Source: Fluviibacter phosphoraccumulans_A
GTDB taxonomy: Bacteria > Pseudomonadota > Gammaproteobacteria > Burkholderiales > Rhodocyclaceae
Direction of reading: 5' to 3'
Length of the DNA stretch: 64,000 nt
Assembly (NCBI GenBank): GCA_036287865.1
Contig: CP126743.1
Span: 992,001 to 1,056,000 of the forward strand
Position numbers and translations under genes: made by a program. This document shows, piece after piece, positions 55,438 to 64,000 of this stretch (within the stretch, counting starts at the first letter, position 1; every line of letters begins with the position of its first letter). The notes below the pieces were generated by a model, which saw nothing but the letters and a program-made list of their open reading frames with translations, did not search any database and had not been told where the DNA came from.

Positions 55438-56337
55438 TTATGCAAAGAGAATCAGCGCCAGAATACCGCCTAGGATGACCCATTTGCCGACGTAGTAGGC
55501 AGTACGGTTGCGTGATTTGAGCCCCTTGGCCCAGACGCGGCCTTTGTAAACCACGCCGAATACTTTGTTAAGCACACCGGTCTTATCCCCATCGGCGTTG
55601 GGCGACGCAGCCGCGCCAACCACATAACGACCGAACCAGCGGTTAAAGGCTTGAATCCACAAACCAGCCAGCGGGCGCTCGACGTCACAGAAGAAAATCA
55701 GGCGGTCTTTGTCGGTTTCGTTTTCAGCGTAGTGAATGAACGTCTCATCAAAGAACACGCTCTTGCCGTCGCGCCAGCTATAACGCTCGCCATCCACATC
55801 AATAAAACAGCGGTCATCATTCGGGGTCGACAAACCCAGGTGATAACGGATCGAACCGGCATACGGGTCACGGTGCTTTACCAGGCGGGCGCCTGGGGGC
55901 AGATGCGTAAACATGGCTGCTTTGACATTTGGCACCTGCTTGAGTAGACCACAGGTCACCGGGTGCAGCTCTTCGGCCGAAGGGTGGGCGGTGTCGTACC
56001 ACTTCAGGTAAAAACGTTTCCAGCCGGTGCGGAGGAAAGAATTAAAGTCCACATCGTTATAGGTGTCCGATGCTTTGATCTGACCAAGTTCCGCCAGCTT
56101 GAGGCCTTCTTCGCGGATTTTTTCCCAGTTATCGTCAAAGATCTTCATTTCCGGGAATTCTTTGGCGTCGAGATAAGGCACATTGGGCACGGTTGAAGCG
56201 GCGTAGAGCAGCACATTGACCGGTGCCAGAAAGGTGGAGTGGTCAGTTATCTGGCGGAATGGGCGCAGTCGCACCTTGCCACGGAAGTGCACAAACATGG
56301 TCGACAGCACGAAAATCCAGATAATGGTCCACTTCAC
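55438..56337 (-). CDS. lpxO: Lipid A hydroxylase LpxO (aspartyl/asparaginyl beta-hydroxylase family)
   Basis: Fe(II)/2-oxoglutarate dioxygenase that 2-hydroxylates a lipid A acyl chain. N-terminal membrane helix (TIIWIFVLSTMFVHF) and C-terminal helix (WVILGGILALILFA). Catalytic centre HRDPYAGSIRYHLGLSTP with H-x-D and a later His (HYAENETDKDRLIFFCDVE). 299 residues. Intact. Confidence 0.9.
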   Translation of the reverse strand: MKWTIIWIFVLSTMFVHFRGKVRLRPFRQITDHSTFLAPVNVLLYAASTVPNVPYLDAKEFPEMKIFDDNWEKIREEGLKLAELGQIKASDTYNDVDFNSFLRTGWKRFYLKWYDTAHPSAEELHPVTCGLLKQVPNVKAAMFTHLPPGARLVKHRDPYAGSIRYHLGLSTPNDDRCFIDVDGERYSWRDGKSVFFDETFIHYAENETDKDRLIFFCDVERPLAGLWIQAFNRWFGRYVVGAAASPNADGDKTGVLNKVFGVVYKGRVWAKGLKSRNRTAYYVGKWVILGGILALILFA

Positions 56338-56441
56338 GGGAGTTACCTCTTAAGTCTTTGACGCAAAGCATCATTATCCCCGCCAGAGGTGTTCTGTGGC
56401 AAATCACTGGTTTAGGGTTAGCTGGTTGGTAGAATCTGGGC

Positions 56442-57772
56442 ATGAGCCTGGTTGAACAAGTCGCTGAAGTCTTTACCCCGGAAGGACCGCTGGCTCGCCA
56501 GATTCCCGCCTTTAAAGCGCGACCGCAGCAAACCGAAATGGCCGAACGGATTGCCGATGCCATTAAGGCAGATGCCGCTTGTCTGGTCGAAGCCTGCACA
56601 GGTACCGGTAAAACCTTTGCCTATTTAGTGCCGGCGATGCTCTCCGGCGGTAAGGTCGTACTCTCCACCGGTACCAAGACGCTACAGGATCAACTTTTCG
56701 AGCGCGATATTCCAACGGTGCGAGAAGCGCTGGGTGCCCCCATACGCGTGGCCTTGCTCAAAGGGCGCAGTAACTATGTGTGCCTGCATCATCTGGAACG
56801 GACGCACAGTGAAGGGCGCTTTCTACAGAAGGAAGATGCGCGCCACATTACGAATATTCTTCGCTTCTCCAAAATGACCAAGCGCGGTGATAAAGCCGAA
56901 TGCGTTGACGTGCCTGAATCGGCATCAGTCTGGCAGTTGGGCCATGGTTTGCATCTTCACGCAAAGCTGCTCTCCGTTGCCGAACCCTTTACCAAACTCA
57001 TGGCAAGTAGCCCACGAAGTTGGATTTTTACCTCAGCCACGCTGGCCGTTCAAGGTGATTTTGGTCACTACAAAGAGGCCATGGGGCTGCATGACATTGC
57101 TTCCTTTTGCTGGGACAGCCCCTTTGATTACGGCACGCAGGCCATTCTCTGCTGCCCAACCGATTTGCTCGACCCGAATAGCCCGGAATATACCGAGCGC
57201 CTGGTGGATAAAGCATTGCCGCTCATACAAGCTGCGCAGGGTCGTACCTTCTTTTTGTGTACCTCTTTGCGTGCCATGCAAAAAGTGCGGACGCAGTTTG
57301 AAACCCGCTTGGTGTTTCACCAGCCGGAAATTACGGTACTGTGTCAGGGTGATGCCGCTAAAAACAAATTGCTGCGACGATTCCGGGAGTCCGGCAATGC
57401 GGTGCTCGTGGGTTCACAAAGTTTCTGGGAAGGGGTGGACGTGCCGGGTGACGCACTATCGCTCGTCGTGATCGACAAATTACCGTTTGCCGCACCCGAT
57501 GACCCGGTGCTCTCGGCGCGGATTGATGCCTTGAATCGTCAGGGTAAAAATGCCTTCATGCACTACCAACTGCCACACGCCGTCATCAATGTGAAGCAGG
57601 GTGCCGGCCGTTTGATTCGGAGTAGACGGGATCAAGGCGTACTGGTCATTGGTGACCCCCGCCGGCTTATGGTAAAAAAGTCTGGCGCAGTCTGCCGCCT
57701 ATGGCGCGCACGCGGGATATTGCCGAAGCAGAAACCTTTCTGATTAATACGCTAAAAGATCATGTTGCCTGA
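56442..57772 (+). pseudogene. YoaA/DinG-type helicase with internal deletion and 3' frameshift
   Basis: XPD-like superfamily 2 DNA helicase. Walker A ACTGTGKTFAYL (about residue 50) and the C-terminal motifs (GSQSFWEGVDVPGDAL, QGAGRLIRSRRD) remain. Between VPESASVWQL and GHGLHLHAKLLSVAEPF (junction near 56938) the frame is kept, but about 200 residues usual for the family are absent. These include the four-Cys Fe-S cluster and the DEAH box. Near the end the frame shifts (about 57660-57675): the proper C-terminus SLPPMARTRDIAEAETFLIN is encoded one frame over and stops with TGA at 57770-57772. As read, the ORF ends at 57743. It cannot be an active helicase. Confidence 0.85.
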
Positions 57773-58946
57773 TCGCTACCTTCTTGAATCCACACTGGGT
57801 GCGGGAGCGCTGAGCGAGCGACCTCATCTGTTTTCCGAGAGCGTTGTCGAATTACCTGACTCAGAGCTGGCTGTATTGGCCAACTTTGTAAAAGCGGTGA
57901 CGACACTGATTGCCTTGCCCGGTTTTCAGAAAGCTATTGCCGAGCGGCAGAGTGGTAACCTATCTCAGCAAACACCCGGTGTCTGTCTCGGGTTTGATTT
58001 TCACCGAACGCCAGATGGCCCCAAGCTCATCGAGATCAATACCAATGCGGGCGGCAGTCTGCTGGTCACGTTGCTCAACCGGGCATGGGGTTTCAACCAA
58101 ATTGCCGACCAGGCTGAACACGCGCTCGTCGGTATGTTTATCAATGAGTGGCAGGCCTGGGGCGCGGGGCAGTCACTGCAAACCCTTGCAATTATTGATG
58201 AAAGCCCGGAACAGCAATACTTGTACCCGGAGTTTGTACGCTGGCAAAAGCTGTTTGAAGCACAAGGGATTCAAACGATCATTTGTGGACCAGAAGCCTT
58301 GGTGTGTAACTGTGCCGGCCAGCTGAGTCATCAGGGTGTTGCCGTTGATCTGCTCTATAACCGGATGACGGATTTCAGCCTGGACACTGCCGCATCAGGT
58401 GCATTGACTCAGTGCTGGCAAGCGCAGGCCTCAGGGGTTAAAACAGGCACGCTGATTACACCCCACCCGGTTGCCCATGCACTTTGGGCCGACAAGCGTA
58501 ACCTCGATTGGCTGTCGGATCCTGACTATCTGGCCTCATTGGGTTTAAATCCCGAAGCCGTTACGCAGATCGTGCATTGTGTCCCGCGAACGGTACCTGT
58601 GTTGCCGACACAAGGTGAGCATTTCTGGGGTGCGCGCAAAACGCTGTTTTTTAAACCGCAGGCGGGTTTTGGTTCACGTGCAACGTACCGCGGAGACAAG
58701 CTCACCAAGCGCGTTTGCGAAGAAATTCTCCAGGGGGGTTATGTAGCACAAGCATACGTACCTCCGCCTGAACTGACGCTACCGAATACGGGTGAGGGTG
58801 AGCCCACATCGCTTAAGTATGACCTGCGGGTCTATGCCTATAACGGAGAGATTCAGCTATTAGCGGCACGCTTGTACCAGGGGCAGACGACCAACTTCCG
58901 CACACCCAGGGGAGGGTTTGCGCCGGTGCAGGTGGTCGCAGTCTAG
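57762..58946 (+). CDS. ATP-grasp-like protein of unknown function
   Basis: 394 residues, intact. LIEINTNAGGSLLVTLLN (about residue 90), FFKPQAGFGSRATYRGDKLTK (in part, about 295), VAQAYVPPPE and KYDLRVYAYNGEIQLLAARLY then TTNFRTPRGGFAPV look like ATP-grasp lysine, hinge and metal-binding elements arranged as in glutathione-synthetase-like ligases. The substrate is unknown. The start overlaps the restored helicase end by 11 bases, implying former translational coupling. Ends with a normal TAG. ATP-grasp membership is from motif reading only. Confidence 0.7.
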   Translation: MLPDRYLLESTLGAGALSERPHLFSESVVELPDSELAVLANFVKAVTTLIALPGFQKAIAERQSGNLSQQTPGVCLGFDFHRTPDGPKLIEINTNAGGSLLVTLLNRAWGFNQIADQAEHALVGMFINEWQAWGAGQSLQTLAIIDESPEQQYLYPEFVRWQKLFEAQGIQTIICGPEALVCNCAGQLSHQGVAVDLLYNRMTDFSLDTAASGALTQCWQAQASGVKTGTLITPHPVAHALWADKRNLDWLSDPDYLASLGLNPEAVTQIVHCVPRTVPVLPTQGEHFWGARKTLFFKPQAGFGSRATYRGDKLTKRVCEEILQGGYVAQAYVPPPELTLPNTGEGEPTSLKYDLRVYAYNGEIQLLAARLYQGQTTNFRTPRGGFAPVQVVAV

Positions 58947-59635
58947 AGAGTCACATGATGCCCGGTGACTGATACATAGTCGGCGGATGCATTAGTCGCA
59001 TCAGCAACCAGACGTTGTTCAAGCTCTTGAAGCACTTCAGTCAGGGCCTGTTGCTGCCCCGTAATGAGCGCCCGGGTTGATTTGTCTTTGAGAGCTACGC
59101 GTTTGCTAATACGTGGTGTAGAGAATAAGCCGTTTTTGCTGTTAAAACTGGCGCTGGCATAAAACTGAATCGTTACAACCGCTGTAGGTTGGTCACGATA
59201 ATCACCGTAGAACTCATCAACGACCCCTTGCAACTGATACATGGGGAAGAAGGTCGTGGGTTGTTCAATGATCTGTGTAAAAGCATTAGATTGGGTTAGC
59301 CATTTCTGCGTGGCATTGGCCACCATGTCGCGTGGATAAATCAGATAGACGTTGTAGAAGTCCTTCTCGTATTTATTGTCCGACATCCGGTAGACGAGTG
59401 ATTTGCTATCATAGGGCGCATTCGCAGAAAAGCTACCCATCTTCAGATGCATTTTCACAGGGTTGGCCCGAGGAGCGACTGTGCGCTCAGGCATCACCAG
59501 CCAACTGCTCTGATCGGGATTGGGTCGAGAGAGTAAGCAGGCGCCGAGGAGTAAGGTCGACAGTGCGGATAACAGCCAGTAATACTTGGTCTTTTTGATC
59601 AAGGCGCTAGAGGCAGGGGTGTTAGGAGCATTCAT
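58943..59635 (-). CDS. ABC-type transport auxiliary lipoprotein of an MCE system
   Basis: Lipoprotein of the ABC_trans_aux (PqiC-like) family, last gene of the MCE operon. A hydrophobic signal ends in the lipobox LLLGAC. Conserved features YRMSDNKYEKDFYNVYLIYP and TQKWLTQSNAFTQII fit the family. About 230 residues from ATG 59635. Intact, unlike the three genes before it. Overlaps the convergent ATP-grasp gene end by four bases. Presumed outer-membrane partner for lipid transfer. Confidence 0.85.
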   Translation of the reverse strand: MNAPNTPASSALIKKTKYYWLLSALSTLLLGACLLSRPNPDQSSWLVMPERTVAPRANPVKMHLKMGSFSANAPYDSKSLVYRMSDNKYEKDFYNVYLIYPRDMVANATQKWLTQSNAFTQIIEQPTTFFPMYQLQGVVDEFYGDYRDQPTAVVTIQFYASASFNSKNGLFSTPRISKRVALKDKSTRALITGQQQALTEVLQELEQRLVADATNASADYVSVTGHHVTL

Positions 59636-59656
59636 AGCTATTCCTGAAAGCAACCA

Positions 59657-60511
59657 TTAAGGGGTAACACGCTTGGGCGGTTGGCCAAAAAGCAGCCACG
59701 ATGGGTAGTCATTCGCCTTTTGTGACAGATCGTTAACGTTGTTCGTAATCTGCCGCACGTTATCCGCAGAGATGGTTAGATCGCCCTGCATGGTGGTCAG
59801 CGTCTGGCGTAGGATAATAATTGAACCTGTGAGCTGTTCAATCAACACAGCCAATTCCTGATTGTCTGTGGTCTTATTCACTTTTCCGAGCAGGCATTCA
59901 GTTGCTTCACGGACTCATTTTAGATTAACGAGCAGGGTGTTTGCCTCGTCTTGAGTTTTGGCCAGATTGAGATGGTTGAAGTTTTTCAGTGCATCTTCCA
60001 CGCTATCAAGAAGAATATTAACTGGGCTGGGTTGAGAGGGTACAACCGGATAGTCTGGTGTCCAGTTGAATGGCAGTTCTTTTAATTTGTCAGGGTCTTT
60101 TACAAAATCTAGTTCAATGTAGTTTACCCCGGTAATACCCTGGCCACGGATCTGTGCTCGCAAACCATCTTTGACCAGTTTTTCTATATATTCCGCGTTG
60201 TCTTCATTGAGTTTTTCCACCGTCATTCGTGCCACGACATACTGGCGCCGTTCGCCTGGTGGTACATCATTTTCGTAAAGAGTACCTGAAAGACCAATAA
60301 AGCTAACCTGGCCAATCCGTACGCCACGGAAACGCACCGGCGCGCCCACATCCAGACCTTGTACAGATTCTTTGATGTAGCTTTCGATGACCATCGTTTT
60401 AGCGAACAGGTTTTTAGCGCCAAAGATCAGTACCAGTGCAACAAGGGCGGTGGCACCAATCAGCACAAAGACGCCGAGTCGGTAATATTGAGTACTATTT
60501 CGGTTAGACAT
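59657..60511 (-). pseudogene. MCE-domain protein (MlaD-like), with two compensating frameshifts
   Basis: Periplasmic lipid-binding MCE protein: one N-terminal membrane helix (RLGVFVLIGATALVALVLIFG) and one MCE domain (GAPVRFRGVRIGQVSFIG). The frame meets TGA at 59915-59917. The adjacent frame then reads NESVKQLNA, and the original frame resumes as LLGKVNKTTDNQELAV, so a one-base gain at the four-A run (59918-59921) and a one-base loss near 59893 enclose about eight codons. The C-terminal coiled-coil and LLFGQPPKRV end are intact. About 284 residues if repaired. Confidence 0.85.
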
Positions 60512-60519
60512 GATGAGTT

Positions 60520-61295
60520 TCAGGCCGGAAGTGTTGCGGGTTGAATAGAGGCTGAGTTTGTATCGAGTGCGACATCAGCGCCCCGGTTAAAGAACTTGCG
60601 GACCATCGGGTTGTCACTATGTTCGCGCAGCCAGTGGGGGTCTCCCTCCGCAATAATGCCCTTGGTGTCTTTGTCGAGTATGATGATGCGATCGGCAATC
60701 GTGTAGATGCTCGGTAGTTCATGGGTGACCACCACAAAAGTAATACCGAGGTTACGCGAAATCGAGAGAATCGTCTGATCTAGCTCGGCGGAAGTAATCG
60801 GATCGAGACCCGCAGAAGGCTCGTCCAGAAATAGAATGTCCGGATCCAGTGCCATGGCGCGTGCAATGGCGGCACGTTTCTGCATGCCGCCACTAATTTC
60901 CGAAGACGTGCAATCAATGACATTTCGTCATTGCTGAGTTGAGTGTATTCCTCGAGAAACTGGCGTACGTTTTCAAGCAGGCTCATTGAGCCGAAAAGTG
61001 CGCCTTGCTGATACATCATGCCGAAGCGGGTGAGAATCTGCTGTCGCGCGTTGCCTTCGGCGGTAACGATGTTTTGACCTTCGATCATTACAGAACCACG
61101 AGGCGGGTCATACAGACCGATCATGTTTTTTAGCAAGTTGGATTTGCCGCACCCCGAACCGCCCAGAATCACAAAAATCTCGCCACGCTTCACGGAAAAG
61201 TTTAGATTCTGCAGCACGATGTTGCTGCCATACCCTACAGTGAGGTCAGTCACCTCAATGATGTTTTCAGCAGGTGTGTCCTGATGGGATGGCAT
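60520..61295 (-). pseudogene. ABC transporter ATPase (MlaF-like), out-of-frame internal deletion
   Basis: ATPase of the MCE transporter. VGYGSNIVLQNLNF, Walker A GGSGCGKSNLLKNM (Asn where Thr is usual after GKS), and Q-loop FGMMYQQGALFG are read from 61295. After NDEMSLIAR the frame is lost and the signature SEISGGMQKRAAIARAM is in another frame, with about 17-20 residues missing (near 60900). Walker B ILFLDEPSAGLDP and the His switch (VVVTHELPSI) follow intact. Not translatable as one protein. Confidence 0.87.
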
Positions 61296-61299
61296 AGGA

Positions 61300-62475
61300 T
61301 CAGAACCCCGTCTTATAAGAGATGTAGGCGAAGAGGCCGTCCACCATAACAATCAGAATCAGGCTGGACACCACCGCGCGGGTAGCCGATAAGCCTACCG
61401 CCGCTGCACCCGTGCCGGTTTGCATGCCACGGAGGCAGCCAACACCTGCAATGATCAGGCCAAAGAGCAGGGATTTAGTCAGACCTGACAATACGTCGTT
61501 GACGTGAACTGTTTTGAGTACCGCTTCATAAAACGTTACAAAGGGAATCTTGTAGGCCAGCATGGTCAGCGAGGCAGAAAAGACGCCGATCAAATCGGAG
61601 AACAACGACAGGATCGGCGCAACCAGCAGGCCTGCCAGCATACGCGGTAGCACCAGAAAACGAACCGGGTCGATGCCACCGGTAACGAGTGCATCGACTT
61701 CGTTATTAACCGTCATCGTGCCAATCTCTGCGGCAAAGGCTGCTGAAGACCGGACCAGCCAGCAAGATCGCCGTCATGAGTGGCCCCAGCTCGCGGAAGA
61801 TTGACAGAGACACCAGATTTGCCACAAAGGTTTCCGCGCCAAATTGTTTAAGGCCAATGGCTGATTGAAAGGCGAGAATCACGCCAATCAGAAAAGTCAC
61901 AAGCGAAACGATGGGCAGAGCAGCGACACCCGCTTCTACGGCCACGTTAATAAAGTCATTCCAGCGCACCTGGCGTGGGTAGCGTATTGCCCAGCCAATG
62001 CTGCTGGCGATCTGACCTATAAAAACTGTCTGTTGTTTTGCGTCTTCAGCAAGCTCATACGCACCACGGCCTAAGCGTTCAATCAGGTTGGTATGGGCAT
62101 GATGATTGGTATCAGGCGCTGGGAATAGGTTGTTGATCGGCTGATACTGATCGATCAGCGGCTGATAACGCGCATCCAGATTGGCCAGTGCCAACGTGCC
62201 GCCAGCGGCTTCCTGGGTGTGCGTTAGATCGATAATGAAGGCAATGCCCGCCCCATCCAGGTAGCTTACCTGCTGGCAGTCTATGGTCAGTCGGCTGTTT
62301 GGTCCTGATTGAGCCAGCCAGGCTGGTCGTTCTTTGCTGTGGACCAAAGCCCGCTCAAGGTATGAGCATTTAAATGCCCAGATAGTTTAAGCGTCGCGAT
62401 GCTGCTTTCACAATGCCAATCAGCCAGTGCGTATGGCGTATCGGTGGCTGATGGTATCGGGCGTGGCTGTGTCAT
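61300..62475 (-). pseudogene. MlaE-like permease with N-terminal STAS domain, two frameshifts
   Basis: Permease of the MCE lipid transporter. The N-terminal STAS-like domain (residues about 1-100; WHCESSIATLKLSGHLNAHT, then LDGAGIAFIIDL) is fused to an MlaE domain (about 140-390; ELGPLMTAILLAG, then GTMTVNNEVDALVTGG). Frames shift near 62325 (between NDQP and WLAQSGPN) and near 61752 (between ILLAG and RSSAAFAAEI). Each is a one-base change; the remainder is well conserved. First gene of the operon permease-ATPase-MCE-lipoprotein. Confidence 0.87.
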
Positions 62476-62521
62476 CGTCTCATTCTAACGTTAGTCACCT
62501 GGGTTGTATTAAATGGCTTTC

Positions 62522-63424
62522 TTATTCCGGATAAGCCTGGGTGAAGTAGAGGGCTTCCATCAGCTGTCCTGGTTGATTGAGCGAGCCAAACCAGCGTTGA
62601 TAGAGTTCGCCAATCACCGGGGTGCGGTATGTGCGTGGCAGAGTGGCATTTACGGCCTAGCGTAAATCAGGGTCAGTTTTGCTCATCATGATGGCGTAAT
62701 ACTCGGGCGCAAAGTACTGTGGCAGCATGCGGAAGTGGGTGCCCAGCTTCGAACGGATGAGTTGATCAAACATGAGTAAGCGGTCACTGGCAACGGCATC
62801 GACTTCCTTATTCGCCAGCATGTTACCGGCAGCTTCGAAACTCTTGGCCTTAATCAGGGTCGCCTGCATCTGGCCGCTGGCGATTGTCTGTTTCATCAGC
62901 TTGCTGGTGGTGGTGTTACGCACGACAGCCAGTTTTTTATCGGTCAGGTGATCGAGTTTTTCAAGGTTGGCATCGTTGCGTACGGCAAAGGTTGCACCCT
63001 AGATAAACGTGGTGAGGCTAAACGCAAAGTTACGTTGCCGATCCAGCGTGTTCGATGAGGCGGAGCACTCCAGATCAGCCTCGCCGGATTCAATTGCATC
63101 AAACCGTGAACGGGTGTTGGTCTTTATCCAGCGTACATCCATGAGTTTCATATCCAGCTGCGTTACGAGCTGAGAAGCCACAATCTTGCATAAATCAACG
63201 GTATAACCGGTTGGTAGGCCATCATCGCCAGTGAGGGAAAATGGCGATTGGTTCGGGTCGTAGGCAATCGTTAGCGTTTGCTTGTCACGAATGCGCTGGA
63301 TCACTGGCCCCGAGGGCGGTGCTGAAACGTTCGCTTCGTTCGCCTGTGCCGCAGCCTGATTAACGCCCAGGGTAAAGCTACAAGCTAAGACCAGTGCTGC
63401 AAGAATGGTTGAGTAATAACGCAT
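62522..63424 (-). pseudogene. Amino-acid ABC transporter substrate-binding protein (GltI-like) with two in-frame TAG codons
   Basis: Periplasmic binding protein of family 3, glutamate/aspartate type. Signal peptide (YYSTILAALVLACSFTLG), then LTIAYDPNQSPFSLTGDDGLPTGYTVDLC in part, IESGEADLECSASSNT and FAFSLTTFI. TAG at 62999-63001 is followed in the same frame by GATFAVRNDANLEKLDHL. TAG at 62657-62659 follows KTDPDLR and precedes AVNATLPRTYRTPVIGELY; Lys (AAG) would fit there. The frame ends with TAA at 62522. At about 300 codons the length is exactly normal, with no indel. Confidence 0.88.
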
Positions 63425-63450
63425 AGGAATTCCTGGGTTAAGTATGGCAA

Positions 63451-64000
63451 TTAAGTGTGTTTGATTGTTGATAAGCCCATGGGTTCTGGCCTGAAAATGC
63501 GGGCATCCATGGTTTTCAGGTTCGGACTAACGATAGGCGCAAAATCCATCTGCGCCAGAATATCGCGTTCCAGATTGATGACTGGTGCCACTTCGATGAG
63601 CATCATACCTTCTGGTGCCAGCTCGAAAACGCAACATTCCGTGATGTAAATCACCGGTTGTTTGCGTTCCGACGCAAATTTTCCGCTGAAGGTCATCTGT
63701 TCGACTTTTTGCACAAATTTCCGTACCTGGCCTTTATTGTCGATCCGTAGGGCGCCGTTTTCTACCGAGACCTTTAGGCCGTCGGCCGTGAATGTGCCAA
63801 CAAAGACCACTTTCTTGGAGGATTGGCTGATATCAATAAAGCCACCGCTGCCGGCCAGCTTGGGGCCGAATCGTGAGACATTCAGGTTGCCTTGCGCGTC
63901 AGCCTGAGCTAACCCAAGAAAGGCAATATCAATGCCACCACCATCATAAAAGTCGAACTGATAAGGCTGATCAATCACAGCCTCATGGCTGACCGCAGCG
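63451..64000 (-). CDS. Acyl-CoA:carboxylate CoA-transferase (C-terminal part, gene runs off the right edge)
   Basis: C-terminal portion of a family I CoA transferase of the YdiF / acetate:acetoacetate type fused form. YQFDFYDGGGIDIAFLGLAQADAQGNLNVSRFG and GSGGFIDISQSSKKVVFVGTF (in parts) are typical of the beta-like half; the catalytic Glu lies upstream, outside the window. The frame is open to base 64000, where it reads AAVSHEAVIDQPYQ, so the gene continues. The end, PEPMGLSTIKHT, is intact. It lies 26 bases before gltI in the same direction. Confidence 0.85.
   Translation of the reverse strand, partial: AAVSHEAVIDQPYQFDFYDGGGIDIAFLGLAQADAQGNLNVSRFGPKLAGSGGFIDISQSSKKVVFVGTFTADGLKVSVENGALRIDNKGQVRKFVQKVEQMTFSGKFASERKQPVIYITECCVFELAPEGMMLIEVAPVINLERDILAQMDFAPIVSPNLKTMDARIFRPEPMGLSTIKHT

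Noticed and set aside
62657..63001. Possible amber (TAG) recoding
   Set aside because: TAG ends several intact genes here (GntR gene, corA, ATP-grasp gene), and other broken genes carry TAA, TGA or frameshifts, so a general recoding is not supported.
46842..63430. Insertion sequence or phage as the cause of gene disruption
   Set aside because: I see no transposase, integrase, terminal repeats or target duplications at any broken joint.

Overview
The window looks like a chromosomal segment of a betaproteobacterium, most likely order Burkholderiales, with moderate GC. The evidence is gene content and order: ftsH-folP-glmM-tpiA-secG-tRNA-Leu followed by a complete 14-gene nuoA-N operon; minCDE; and a TCA block in which a CitE-like lyase, mdh and a GntR regulator sit beside sdhCDAB-sdhE-gltA-odhA-odhB-lpdA. 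I cannot fix the genus from the sequence alone. No rRNA, CRISPR array, phage or insertion sequence is visible.

Layout. 1-4.9 kb: protease and cell-envelope/glycolysis genes (ftsH partial, folP, glmM, tpiA, secG). 4.9-19.7 kb: tRNA-Leu(GAG) and respiratory complex I, tightly packed with start/stop overlaps. 19.7-22.9 kb: a Nudix hydrolase and a CBS-domain protein, convergent with minC-minD-minE. 22.9-36.7 kb: the TCA-cycle cluster (malate dehydrogenase, succinate dehydrogenase, citrate synthase, 2-oxoglutarate dehydrogenase), feeding electrons to the adjacent complex I through NADH and to quinone through SDH. 36.7-46.8 kb: CorA, an M48 lipoprotein protease, Dps, ZapE, MetY, MnmC, LysS, RF2 with its programmed +1 frameshift, and tRNA-Arg(ACG).

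46.9-63.4 kb is different. Many genes are visibly broken by in-frame stops, one-base frameshifts in short homopolymers, and deletions: a chalcone-isomerase-like protein, an MFS transporter, folE2, a short-chain dehydrogenase, a phytochelatin-synthase-like protein, a lipoprotein, a YoaA/DinG helicase, three of four genes of an MCE (Mla-like) lipid transport operon, and a glutamate/aspartate-type binding protein. Twice, two convergent genes are fused tail to tail, each missing its 3' part. Interspersed genes remain intact (glutathione peroxidase, PitA with its DUF47 partner, GloA, LpxO, an ATP-grasp-like protein). The 15-kb nuo operon and the 11-kb TCA block contain no such lesion. I read this as selective gene loss in progress, with sequencing error as the main alternative for the one-base indels. 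The window ends inside an acyl-CoA:carboxylate CoA-transferase gene.

The most notable non-coding structures are a pair of perfect DnaA boxes between dps and zapE, a 20-bp perfect inverted repeat between zapE and metY, a 23-bp perfect inverted repeat between the CBS gene and minE, and a nested ~87-nt palindrome between lysS and mnmC.
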